Origin: Pelargonium nanum
Lineage: Eukaryota > Streptophyta > Magnoliopsida > Geraniales > Geraniaceae
Length of the DNA stretch: 23,611 bases
Direction of reading: 5' to 3'
Assembly (NCBI GenBank): GCA_036897485.1
Contig: JAYMTF010001404.1
Span: forward strand, 1 to 23,611
Shown here: one piece after another, positions 9,966 through 20,283 of the stretch
How the letters are laid out: the number at the start of each line of letters is the position of its first letter
Position numbering within the stretch: the first letter of the stretch is position 1
The notes under the pieces: model-generated
What the model was told of the DNA's origin: nothing
Databases searched by the model: none
The model's input: only the letters and a program-made list of their open reading frames with translations
Position numbers and translations under genes: made by a program

Positions 9966-10409
9966 TTTTTAGGGACGATTGTAATAATAGTAGAATTTTG
10001 GAAAAAAGTAAAATAAATCATGTTCATTATATTTATTACCACTTTTATTTTTGTATTATTAAATTATAGTAGTAATAATTTTTTTATTGAAGTAAATATT
10101 AGGTATAAATAGAATGATATAAAGTCCCAAACTAATTACTTGTATATATGATGATTGTGTACATTGACTGTTTAAAAATATTTATTTGAAATAAAATGAA
10201 ACTCTTTAGCCAACTGTTTGCACATATCTTTCATCATCCATGTTGCTATTGCTTGTTAAGTGAGCTCTTCTTTTAGTTTAACATCCTATCATTCTATGAC
10301 ACACAATAGTTGTCACTAATTTCATATTTTATTAGCCTTTTATTGTGGGAGTTAGTAAATTAACCGCAAAATAGGGATTTGACTACATTATTTTAATTAT
10401 TAAACAATT

Positions 10410-10735
10410 ATTGGTGAAGGACGATCCATTTCCCACATTAGAGCCGCAACAGGGTATGTCACAACTTGGGTCAATTAATAGGCCTTCTAAAATCTCTGAT
10501 TCATAAGTTGAAGGTGACTTCACGCACAAGACAAAAAAATATCTTCACACGACATATAAAGATCAGGAATCAACAATCATATAAATAAGGTAAGTGTAAC
10601 AGTAAAGGTAAGAATAAAATGTCTAAGATATTAGTCTTTCTCCCAATGATATAACCTAACTTGAACATCGGAGAGACTTCAATCGGGAGATTTTTTTTTT
10701 TTTTGGTACTAGGAGATAATAGAAGTGTGTAGTTG
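10410..10735 (+). mobile_element. Probable Ty3/gypsy-type LTR remnant
   Basis: A TATA-like CATATAAATAAGG at about 10579 is followed some 85 bp later by ACTTGAACATCGGAGAGACT (10660-10680), close to the ACTTGAGCGTCGGAG motif common in the R/U5 part of plant gypsy LTRs. The stretch is richer in GC than its surroundings and has no open frame. No paired LTR, primer-binding site or internal gag-pol sequence is nearby, so it would be a solo or truncated LTR. A poly-T run at about 10690-10704 interrupts it. Confidence 0.4.
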
Positions 10736-11813
10736 ATGGAGTAACAACAATCCTCAATAACATTATGACTTCATTAATTAATCTACTTTTTTTTACCCAA
10801 TATCTAGTTTTTTCAAGTTACTATGTTGCAATTGCATTTGAATTCAATAGTAATTATGAGCTTTATACATGAACATTATGAGATAGTATAGGATGCTATT
10901 CCGATTGTGCACTCCAAATATTAGAACAAAATAAGGAGTTTATTAATGTTGAAATCTTTGATAGTATAGAAGGTGTCAATAATTGAATGGACTAATAGGC
11001 TAATAGGTAGTAAGGGCAATAGTGTATCATGCACTGCACACAAATATAGAGTGAAGCATAAGCATATGAAACATAACATGTCCACCAATATTGGTAGTTG
11101 AAAAAGTAGTGAATATATTTATATATTGGTACATATATGTGTAAGCATTAAGAATTATCATGTTCTTTTATGACATATACACACCTTGTGGTTGCCATCT
11201 AGCTTTCTAGTTAGTACCAACTTACCTAACCTAAATATATATGTTGTGTGTTGAGCTTAATTGTGCCAAGTCATTTTGAAATATTAAATAGTATTAATTA
11301 CTTAATGGATGGGTTGGAAAAAAGTGTGGATTTGTAGAACATGATGGGCTTTAATTAGGCACCAAAGATGAAATTCAAGGTTGAATTCACATGTACAATT
11401 GATATCACCTTAAGGGTTAGATAGATTTGGCAATTACAGCACTATTGTTTTAAATTTTACTATTTTGACATGTGAATATTCACATGAATAATTGTAACTG
11501 TCTATCCATACGTCATATGTCATATTGATTATAATCAATTAAGATAATTGTTAAAACAATATTATTGATCATACACATTCAAAAAAAGAGAAAATTGTTA
11601 TAAACAGTGCGGTGTATACTCATAAAAATATTATTCACCAACTTCTTGCATGCAATTGGTGGACTATTACTTATAACCATGTCTAAACTCTAAATAAAAA
11701 CTCTAATTTTAGATTTTAATTGATAATTAGAAGGATGTATGAGACTGTGGGTAAGCAAAATAGGGCCCTAAAACCAATTATTAGCAATGGGTTCATGAAA
11801 TGAAGAAATGAGG
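10736..11813. other. AT-rich intergenic DNA
   Basis: No recognisable gene, RNA or transposon end. Composition is uniformly AT-rich with many short homopolymer runs and no long open frame. Confidence 0.5.
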
Positions 11814-12021
11814 TTATTGTAATGAATACCAAGACATGTTGGGCCAAGTGGTTAATACCACTTTGAATATTTTATGAGGTCTCAAGTTCGAGCCTCTTTG
11901 TCGACGGTACGGAGTGAGATTTGTGGGGTGGGGTTTAGGGTGACGCTCCCAAATGGAGTAGAAATATTGTTACTTCGAGTATGATATCCCGTTGCTGATA
12001 AAAAAAATTATTGTAATAAAT
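11814..12021 (+). mobile_element. tRNA-derived SINE with target-site duplications
   Basis: The body at 11828-12007 (180 bp) carries Pol III-like boxes near its 5' end: an A-box-like GGGCCAAGTGG at 11841-11851 and a B-box-like AAGTTCGAGCC at 11884-11894, spaced as in a tRNA. It ends in an A run (12000-12007). It is flanked by a 14-bp target duplication, TTATTGTAATGAAT (11814-11827) and TTATTGTAATAAAT (12008-12021), with one mismatch. This is the full signature of a plant SINE inserted on the + strand. The single mismatch suggests a fairly recent insertion. The family cannot be named without a database. Confidence 0.85.
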
Positions 12022-14200
12022 GGTAGAAATGGGAGAGCTTATCTGAAAAAGAAATGAGAAAGGGACAAAAGTGAAAAGGTAGGTAGGTAGAATAGAATAG
12101 AAAGATAAGAAGGAAGTGAAAGATAGAAAGAAGAAAGGATTGGTATTGAAAATTGAATGATGTAGCAAAACACATGGCATGCCAATAATATATCACCCAT
12201 GAATTGATGACAAGGGACACAGGTTGTTGCAACATGTAAACATCAATCACCAAGCTACCCACCAACCACCACCCAAATCCAAATCCATTTCCAATAAAAT
12301 TATATGAAGCACCCATCATCTCTCTCTCTCCCTCCCCCACTTTTTCTTGCTCCATCACTATCTTATCATTAGTATCTATCTAGTTGTATGAAATATGAAT
12401 ACATGGACAACTTCAAGTTACTATGAATTTATGATGGATAAATCAATATTTCATTGCTTATTTGATTGGATAAGTTTATTCAATTGTTTTTTTAGGATAA
12501 GGAATGAAATTAGCAAGAAAATCAGCAATAATATAAGTCTTCCTAGAAGTAATCTTAAAAATAATATCGTCCATATATACATGGAAGCAGTTTTATCTAT
12601 GCAAAATTCGAGACCTCAAAAAGAATTCAAAACGTTTAAACCGTTATGTTCGATATGCCTTGATAATTGATTGAATATATTAATCTAAATGTCTCATGAC
12701 TGGAATGAAAATATGATGGATTATTATATAAAAGAAGGAGAAAAAGGTGTATGAGTTAGTTGTGTTCTAGAAAGGTAGGCATTTCACGTTACTCAACACC
12801 TAATTTATTTGTCCTTTGTTATTTTATAAGTGAATATTGTTTTGTGGCACTATCAATTCATTTACTATCTTTATCACCACTCTCTAGTGTCAACCCTTAC
12901 TAGATAATGCACTAATATTAATTAATTAATTATATTTAACACACAACTATCGTACATATATATATATATATATATATTAATTTGTACCAAAAATATAGAT
13001 ATGAGTTGAGCTTCTTAGCATTTTATTTTATATACAAAAATGAGTTTGAGTTTGATTTTCATCTAATTAATGAATGTATTTATATATGTAAAAAAAATTG
13101 AACGAAGTATATATAAATTTGTTTGTGTTTCATAGAATATTTTATATATATGAATAAGGTTATATATGTATATATATCAAAAAAAAGAACTTATAATAAG
13201 ATATTCTAACAACTTATAGAATCTAGATAAGTCAATAAATTAATATCATTTATTGAGTGATATTAAAATCATACAAGTAAGTCAAGAATGAATAGAAATT
13301 CAATATTATCCAACAAAAAATTATTCAATATATTGTTGAATAAATAGTAGGCATACATATATATAATACTTATTTTTTAATAAAATGAGAAACAATATAT
13401 ATATACCTGGACATGTCATACTTCTAGAAAGAAAAAAAAAAAAGAGTTTTAAGAAGTTGAAGAAAACAGCAACATCTGCAAGTGGTTGATGATAAAAATA
13501 TTAATTAAAATTACTTGAATTAGTGAACACTGAACACTACTTCAAATAACATGTACTTACACTCTGGACTCAACACTACTGGGAGACAAGGAAAAAAAAT
13601 AATAATTCATATTAATCAACATTATAAAAAATTAAAAAAATCTTCACTCATGTGTGTGTTAGTATACAATAATGGTGAGATTTAAATTTGTATAATTTTT
13701 CTTCACTTGAAAGTTGAAGCTAAATAATTCATCTCCACATGCACAAATCACATGCTTCACCACAAATTTTGTTAATTAAAAAACTAATTAGCTTAATTTT
13801 CAACCACTTCAATCTGTCTGCCACCTACTTGTATATGAACTTGGTATTTCTGTGAATAAAGATGGTTTACTATTATTTTTAAGAGTTTTTTTTATATTTT
13901 TGAATTATACGAAATATTAAAAAAAAAAGAAAAAAAGATGATTATAGCTTAAAGCGAGTAACGTATCAGAAGAAATCACCTCACTAAAATGACTTAATTC
14001 GGTAAAAAGCTAAGCACTCACAAATTGTGACTTGTTCCGAATACGAATGAAATTTAATGAGACGTCCTGATTTATTCGGTTTAAGTTATTTACTTTAATA
14101 TGTATGTTGCAAATGTGATAGAAGAAATGCATAAAGAATTGAATCAAATGTGTATTTTGTGATTGTATTGATGATAGATAAAGTATTACACATATTTGAT
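12022..14200. other. Gene-free, very AT-rich region
   Basis: Mostly AT-rich intergenic sequence. A 91-codon open frame at 12395-12670 has no recognisable features and ordinary AT-rich composition, so I do not call it a gene. The region holds an (AT)n microsatellite at 12956-12977 and dense TATATA words to about 13410. Confidence 0.5.
12956..12977. repeat. (AT)n microsatellite
   Basis: Eleven uninterrupted AT units within intergenic DNA. Confidence 0.9.
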
Positions 14201-14230
14201 AGGTGGGCTCAATTACTAGAGAAAATGTTA

Positions 14231-14366
14231 GGCCCAAAATGGATTGTTGAGTTGGATCTTGGGAAGGAAAAGAAGTTGTAGAAGGCCCAATAAGGCAGTC
14301 CAAATAGACTAGTACTTGTTTGTATTGTAATACCTCTTCTTGTCAAGCCAGGCCCAATAAGGCCCA
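14231..14366. promoter_or_regulatory. Cluster of four GGCCCA (site II/TCP-type) motifs
   Basis: GGCCCA occurs at 14231, 14284, 14351 and 14361. The second and third belong to an exact 14-bp direct repeat AGGCCCAATAAGGC (14283-14296 and 14350-14363). GGCCCA/TGGGCC is the site II element bound by TCP factors in promoters of growth-related plant genes. No supported gene lies on either side, so this may be a relic promoter, an unannotated transcript or part of a decayed element. Confidence 0.35.
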
Positions 14367-14679
14367 CACCCTGTTTTCTAAGTATTGGATTTTCTCTCCT
14401 CCCATTCCTTGCCAATAATTTTTGAAACAATGAATTATCCAACTTCATTGAACAAATAAATAATAATTCACATTTTTATCTTAAAAATAAATTATTGTTC
14501 GGTTTTCATTTTGAATAGCTAGTTATGCATTAATTGTAAACGAAGTTCTCAAAATAATGTGATTAGAATCTTTGATTGAACTATTTTTGTAAGGTAAAAA
14601 TTAAGATCTCAATACGTCGTCGTCTGGTCTTCTTTTTTTTTAGTAAGAGTTTCTAACTTAATCAATTTTTGAGTCAAGT

Positions 14680-14741
14680 CCTGCTGAACTCCAAGTCTTG
14701 GTGAGGGCCTTTTCCTGCTGAGCTCCAAGTCATGTTGAGGG
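14680..14741 (+). repeat. 28-bp imperfect direct repeat
   Basis: A 28-bp unit beginning CCTGCTGAACTCCAAGTC at 14680-14707 recurs as CCTGCTGAGCTCCAAGTC at 14714-14741, with three mismatches. The period is 34 bp. It sits at the 3' side of the RNase H remnant on the opposite strand. Confidence 0.8.
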
Positions 14742-14975
14742 TTTGCACAAGTAACACACTGTTAATTAACTGAGCCTCAAATGTGTGTCCAGATGACCGC
14801 TTCCGACATGAGAATGAGATCCACACAACAAAAACATCTTCCACCATCTCCGGGATAGTATGAAACACTTCCAAGCCACTCCCACTATGACATCCCATGT
14901 TGGCCAAACAGTCCGCCACACCATTCCCTTCCCTGTAAAATGCCCTAGCTGGACCTGCCAATCTCTCGTAAAGTT
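14690..14975 (-). pseudogene. RNase H-domain fragment of a LINE-type retroelement
   Basis: Read on the - strand this gives ARAFYREGNGVADCLANMGC followed by a hydrophobic tail. The REGN-x-x-AD-x-LA core is the C-terminal signature of the RNase H domain (RVT_3-like) found at the end of plant non-LTR retrotransposon polyproteins. Only this last part of the domain survives. The frame is closed by a stop just upstream (near 14980), and no reverse transcriptase sequence precedes it. It is therefore a short dead fragment. Confidence 0.65.
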
Positions 14976-16380
14976 ACTCATATTATGTAACTTAAATAAT
15001 AATAATAAAATTCTTGTTACTAAATGAGTATTCAGCTTTAAATAACACTCAAACATAATAATCCAACAGTCAAAGCATTTAAAGAGTAAATAGTGAGAGT
15101 AGTGGTCCCACAATATGAATTAGACAACATTTTGTGTATCTCGGATACATTCCTTTAAATATTCTTTTAACCATCAATTGATATTTAATAGGCTTAAAAT
15201 AGAACAAAACAGAATAGGAAAACGTGATACACATGAATTATTTTTGACTTTTTCTCCGTCACTCCACCCGTAAATTCAACAAGCTTGAGCTGGCCTTGTC
15301 CTTGGGGATGTTCTTAAGAATAATTAAATAATATCACCACCACAACTGCACAAAAAGAGTTTATCTCTTATACATGCTGTACTTAAACAGTAACGACCAA
15401 GAACTCAATGAAAATGGCCCCATCACTCAAATTAGATATCTCCAATTTAACTATTTATGTTAGTAACAAAAAAATATAGTTAAAACAAGATTTCACTTGT
15501 AGCTTTTAACCGTGAGTTTTTGAAACGAGCTCACGATCAACACAATCTCAAATTATGCTAAAATAATTTTTTACTTGTTGACTCATACGCGTAAATGTGA
15601 CATTAACACTTAATAATATTTTGTAGTCTTGAATATATAGATTTGATGTATTTTCTCACATAATTTTTTCCCCATCAGCTAACACAAACACACGTGTCGA
15701 GTGATTATTTTTGAAGAACCAACACTACCCTAATTTAAAAAATTAAGGAGAAACAATTTCTTGACTTCATATGACTAATGTCTTGGCCAAACATAGAACA
15801 TAAGTTATTCAAGACATACTTAACTCCATAAATGGTATTTTGGCTAAAAAGCATAATATCAAAGTTTTGAGAGATTGTTCTTAGAAAGGAACTCTAGAAA
15901 GTGGATAAAAATACATGGAGAAAGTGAATCCTTTTGTCTAATACCTCTAACAACAGTAATAAAATTAGTGACAGTGTGACCCCATTCAAAACCTATAACT
16001 ACTTGTATGTCCTTTGCACTTTATATATACATTATTTTTTTAAACAACTTTGTACTATAAAAATACAATATGGTCATGAACTTTTAAATATAAATCTAAA
16101 ATAGTGTTTACTATCAGTTCTCGTCCTTCTTTCGTTAAGTAATATGAAGTAAAATTTAAAATATATTAAATAATTATTTCTAAAAACCTTTGACATCTAT
16201 ATTTAATACTTCATATCAATTTTGTCCTTCTTTAGTATTGATATTTTAAAAAGTATATAAATGTTTCCAAAAAAATACATTTTCTTTCCATTTCTAAAAC
16301 ACAAAAAAAATACAGTTAACAATTGGGTTAAATATAAACCGAAATAATAATATTAAAAAAAAAACAAAAACAAAAGAGGA
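14976..16380. other. Gene-free region upstream of the deoxynucleoside kinase gene
   Basis: AT-rich, with no supported coding region. One palindromic G-box-like ACACGTGT lies at about 15690-15697, some 870 bp upstream of the kinase start. A-rich runs around 16260-16380 precede the kinase promoter. Confidence 0.5.
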
Positions 16381-16430
16381 ACACAAAAGTGGGAGTGGGA
16401 GAGCACAATACCCCAAAAACCCTTATTTTC

Positions 16431-16440
16431 TCTTCCCGCC
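16431..16440 (+). promoter_or_regulatory. E2F-like site in the deoxynucleoside kinase promoter
   Basis: TCTTCCCGCC, about 124 bp before the start codon, closely resembles the E2F consensus TTT(C/G)(C/G)CGC with one deviation in the T run. E2F controls S-phase genes, including dNTP-supply genes, in plants. A telo-box (TTAGGGTTTA) lies at 16630-16639 inside the first exon. This pairing is common in growth-linked plant promoters. Confidence 0.45.
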
Positions 16441-16552
16441 TTCTCTCACTATCTCTCTTCGCAACTTCCATACTATACACAACACAGCCAGAGCAAAGCA
16501 CAGAACAGAGCCAAGCCAGAGAAGCACACCACCAAGCCTGAACTGAACTCAA

Positions 16553-16567
16553 ATGCTCTGCCGATGA
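16553..16567 (+). promoter_or_regulatory. Four-codon uORF overlapping the kinase start codon
   Basis: ATG CTC TGC CGA TGA starts 11 nt upstream of the main ATG and ends inside it: the uORF stop TGA (16565-16567) overlaps the main ATG (16564-16566) as ATGA. A second in-frame ATG follows at once (16567-16569). Such an overlap can lower translation or favour re-initiation at the main frame. It is only a uORF if transcription starts upstream of 16553, which the CT-rich leader suggests. Confidence 0.55.
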
Positions 16568-19500
16568 TGCATAAGCTTCTCCTCCGTCTCTCTCCTTCTT
16601 CTCCGCGTCTCTCTCTCAGTACTCATCGCTTAGGGTTTATCCCCCAAGCCCCATTTCCCACGCTCCTTCGCGCCGCGACTCACTACTCCACCTTCTGCCG
16701 CTGCGCTCTTCAGAACCGAGCTTTGTTCGCGCCGTCGGCGTGGCTGCACACCACCGCCTCCGATGGTGGCTCCGTCATTGCAGCGGCTGCGGCTGCTACG
16801 GAGGGCTTGGTGACTGGAGAGCGAGGCTCCGAGGATAAGGCTCTGAGGCTGAATCGACGGCCCGTTGACGGGCCTCTGGTTGGGAATCCCGATTTGCTGA
16901 CGATACCAGGAGTTGGGCCTAGGAACTCCAGGAAGCTCGTGGACAAGGGAATTGAAGGTGTTGCTGACCTCAAGCAACTCTACAGAGATAAGGTATATAT
17001 ATATATTTCAACAATAACTAACACTAGAAATGATAGATTGTAGTGTTTGTTGCTTTATTTCTAGGACCAAACTCAAATGAGTTCATTTTTAGTTGTGTGT
17101 ATGGTCTCTAATACGAGAGTTGCTCTGATTTTTTCAGAAATGTTGAGGTTACAATTTTGCTTACCTTGCTCATATCATAAGTACTAAACTGGAAGTCTGT
17201 GATGATTTGATTTTTGTTTGTAAGTATGGTATCATATGAGAGTTTGTGGATTTTTTTTTAAATCTTATCTAAAATGTTGAGTTCATTGCTTTCCATGACA
17301 TTTCTAGAAGATCTAGTTTAACTGTAAATGTTTTAATTGGGTTTTGTTTCTAATTTGATATAGTACTGACATTCATGTAAGTATGGCCTCATTTGATTAT
17401 TGGATAAATTCAAGTATTCCACCTTTTGAGTCTCATCTCTTTAAAATTAGTTATTACTTATTAGAATTATAAAGGATGTCATTTTAACGAGGATAATCTT
17501 ATCTTGGTCATCTTTGCAGTTTTTTGGATCATGTAGTGAGAAAATGGTTGAGTATCTGCAGAGTTCCGTTGGAATTATTCACAAGCACCATGCTGAGAGT
17601 ATCACCGCATTCATCAAAGATAGTGTGGCTGATGAGTTAAAGGATTCAAGCTCAAATATGAAGCCAGGCCCCAAAAAAAGACTCACTTTCTGTGTCGAGG
17701 GGAACATTAGTGTTGGGAAGACAACATTCCTTCAAAGGATAGCCAATGAGACAGTTGAGCTACAGGACCTTGTGGAGGTGGTTCCGGAGCCTGTTGGCAA
17801 GTGGCAGGATGTTGGGCCTGACCACTTCAATATATTGGATGCTTTTTATGCTGAACCACAGAGATATGCCTATACCTTCCAGAATTATGTGTTTGTTACG
17901 AGATTTATGCAGGAAAGAGAGTCGTCCGCTGGGCTTAAGCCTCTTAGGCTGATGGAAAGGAGTGTCTTCAGTGACCGTATGGTAAGCAATATTTGTATGT
18001 TATTAGCTATCATTGACATCTAAATGTATACACTTAATCTTTTCTCTAGCGCGCTTGAAATGTTTGATTTCCGTGGAAAGATGGAACAACCAATTTTGAA
18101 AGTATTTGTCATTTGTAAAGATAATAAATTTCAATTAACACAGTGGCTTTGCATAGAACAAGTTAACAACAATGATGTTCTAAAAAGATTCTGGAACTTA
18201 TCAATGGTTTTCAAAGTATAAAATAACCACAATTTATGTTGTTTCTTTTCCCCTTGGGTTGATCCCCATGCAGGGGATAGACCCATGTTGATTCAGGGCT
18301 GATGCATTTCGTGTTTTTTTTTTATTATAAAACTTTCTAAAGGTTTTTGTACGGGCTGTTCATGAGGCAAAGTGGATGAGTGAGATGGAAATCAGCATAT
18401 ATGATTCATGGTTTGATCCTGTTGTTTCATGCTTACCCGGCCTTATTCCTGATGCTTTCATCTACCTTAGAGCAAGTCCTGATACTTGCCATAAGCGAAT
18501 GATGTTACGAAGAAGAACTGAGGAGGGTGGAGTTAGCCTAGAGTATCTGCGAGACTTGCATGAAAAGCATGAGAGCTGGCTTTTCCCTTTTGACAGTGGT
18601 AATCATGGGGTATTATCTGTCACTAAGCCCCTACAAATAGACAGCTCTGTACATCCTGATATAAGGGACCGTGTGTTCTATTTGGAGGGTAACCATATGC
18701 ATTCAAGCATCCAAAAGGTACTATTGAATTTAATTCTTTCCGTGAACTACATGTAATATATTTACGCACGATTTTGGCTTACTCCATTTTTTTATGAGCA
18801 GGTTCCTGCTTTGGTTCTTGACTGTGAACCCAACATTGACTTCAGCAAAGATATTGAAGCAAAGAGAGGGTAAAGATAACTTTCTCTTGGATATGTAACT
18901 AGCATTGATTGATCTATTAGCATGTTTGTCTATACTTTCTCCTAGTGTCATTGATATTGACATTTTTTTTGTTGGTTTCATCTTAGTCTGACTTGTGCTT
19001 TGATGTTAATTGTTTACTATGTATACAGTAGTCTTTTTCTTTAGTATTTCATACTTAGTCATTTCTATATATTCGTTCCTATCCATAATCTGTATGTTCT
19101 GATATGTACGGGAATGGTGCGGGGATACTTGGATAAGCTTCTACAGTCTGCCTTTTGTGGCTGTTCTAAATCATTGTCCTGGCATTGCATTTTAGATGAT
19201 TTAAACCAAGGGTAGTCTCTAAAGTTCATAAACTCAGTAGAAGAGAGGATGTGCATATTCTCTTAAGGTTTGAGATTAAGTTAGATTTTTTAGTTGGACT
19301 TAATTATTGCGTATGGCATTGGTAGATTGCTTGTTAACTAGATTTTCATGCATCCCTCAGTAGCAAACTGTCGATTCCTGGGCTGAGTTCGTGTTTTTAT
19401 GTTATGCTGGAACTTTCATGCTAGGCTGCTAGCTATCCTTTTCACTTTTGGCTGGAACTCAGTGTTCATATTGGCTCACCTGTTTTTGTAATTTCATTTT

Positions 19501-19727
19501 GGTGAAGGTATGCTCGGCAAGTGGCGGAGTTCTTCGAATTTGTGAAGAAAAAGAACGAAGCTACATCCACACAATCCGGTGAAGGTTCGAAGAGTAGCCA
19601 GCCACAACCACCAGTCCTGCTACCTCATCAAAGCCCCTTGTGGTTACCAAATGGAAAGCCTTTCTTAGACTCTGCTCTCAAGTCCTTTGACTTCAGACGA
19701 GCCATGTCATGCGTGTCTGGCAAGTGA
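16564..19727 (+). CDS. dNK: Plant deoxynucleoside kinase (dNK) with N-terminal helix-hairpin-helix-like segment
   Basis: Phosphorylates deoxynucleosides to monophosphates in the salvage pathway; dCK/dGK/TK2-type family. Five exons: 16564-16992, 17520-17981, 18343-18717, 18802-18869, 19508-19727; 517 aa. Residues 1 to about 65 are rich in Ser, Arg and Leu and nearly free of acidic residues, like a mitochondrial or plastid presequence. Residues 108-143 (LLTIPGVGPRNSRKLVDKGI and following) look like a helix-hairpin-helix. The kinase then shows the P-loop GNISVGKT (204-211), EPVGKWQ (233-239), the catalytic/base-binding ERS (289-291), the LID arginines in KRMMLRRRTEEGG (348-360) and YLRDLHEKHESW (365-376). 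All key family residues are present and all exon phases agree. Intron 1 begins within a (TA)n run. Substrate preference cannot be read from sequence. Confidence 0.95.
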
Positions 19728-20283
19728 TCCCACGTTAACATGGAAGTTTACCGGTGTGATCAGATCATTTTCTTCATATGGACTTTGTGTTTAGTCGTTG
19801 GCTGATGTGAAAAAATAGTTCCTAACCCTTAGAGATGTAAAGTGTTTTATGAGTGGTAAATGTTTGGTAATCTGCTGTTTAGTTAATGAATCAGTCTGTC
19901 TTATAGGCTTTTCCGCGAATATTCGATGTATGTTGCTATGCGGTGCTTGCTCTTCATTATTCTTGTGGTTATTAATTTTCATTATTTGCTACGTCGATGT
20001 TCTGATCGAAGAATATAAAACTTGAGAGATCCAAGAATTCATGAATCAGTCCTTATGTGTATTACTCTTCAAAAATAACCTTTGGACTATTAAATACAAA
20101 GCTGAATATACACATTTACATGAAAATTTACAATGTACATAAAATATTTGCAGAAAACATGAAACCTATATCATACCTATCTTATTGCATTTGCTTCTAC
20201 TCTTTAATAATAGTGACTTGTGATTGATGTAATTCACAAATCACCTGTTTTGGAACCAAAAAAACATGGATGATAGATACTCA
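19728..20283. other. 3' UTRs between two convergent genes
   Basis: This 556-bp gap separates the stop codons of the kinase (+) and FANCM (-) genes. It must hold both 3' ends. AT-rich, with near-consensus poly(A) words such as AATGAA (19886) and ATATAAAA (about 20014), but I cannot place cleavage sites. No other gene is visible. Confidence 0.6.

Noticed and set aside
11841..11894. A and B boxes suggesting a tRNA gene
   Set aside because: No foldable acceptor stem or anticodon arm; the A tail and target duplication show it is a SINE head.
11935..12358. Two - strand open frames (81 and 116 codons)
   Set aside because: They overlap the SINE and run through simple-sequence DNA; translations are low-complexity.
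12395..12670. 91-codon + strand open frame
   Set aside because: AT-rich, no motif, no promoter or splice context; chance frame.
14010..14448. - strand open frames over the GGCCCA cluster
   Set aside because: No similarity recognised; they use different frames. The motif cluster is the only notable feature.
16630..16977. Antisense open frames over kinase exon 1
   Set aside because: Shadows of a GC-rich coding exon; the + frame has clear family motifs and consistent splice phases.
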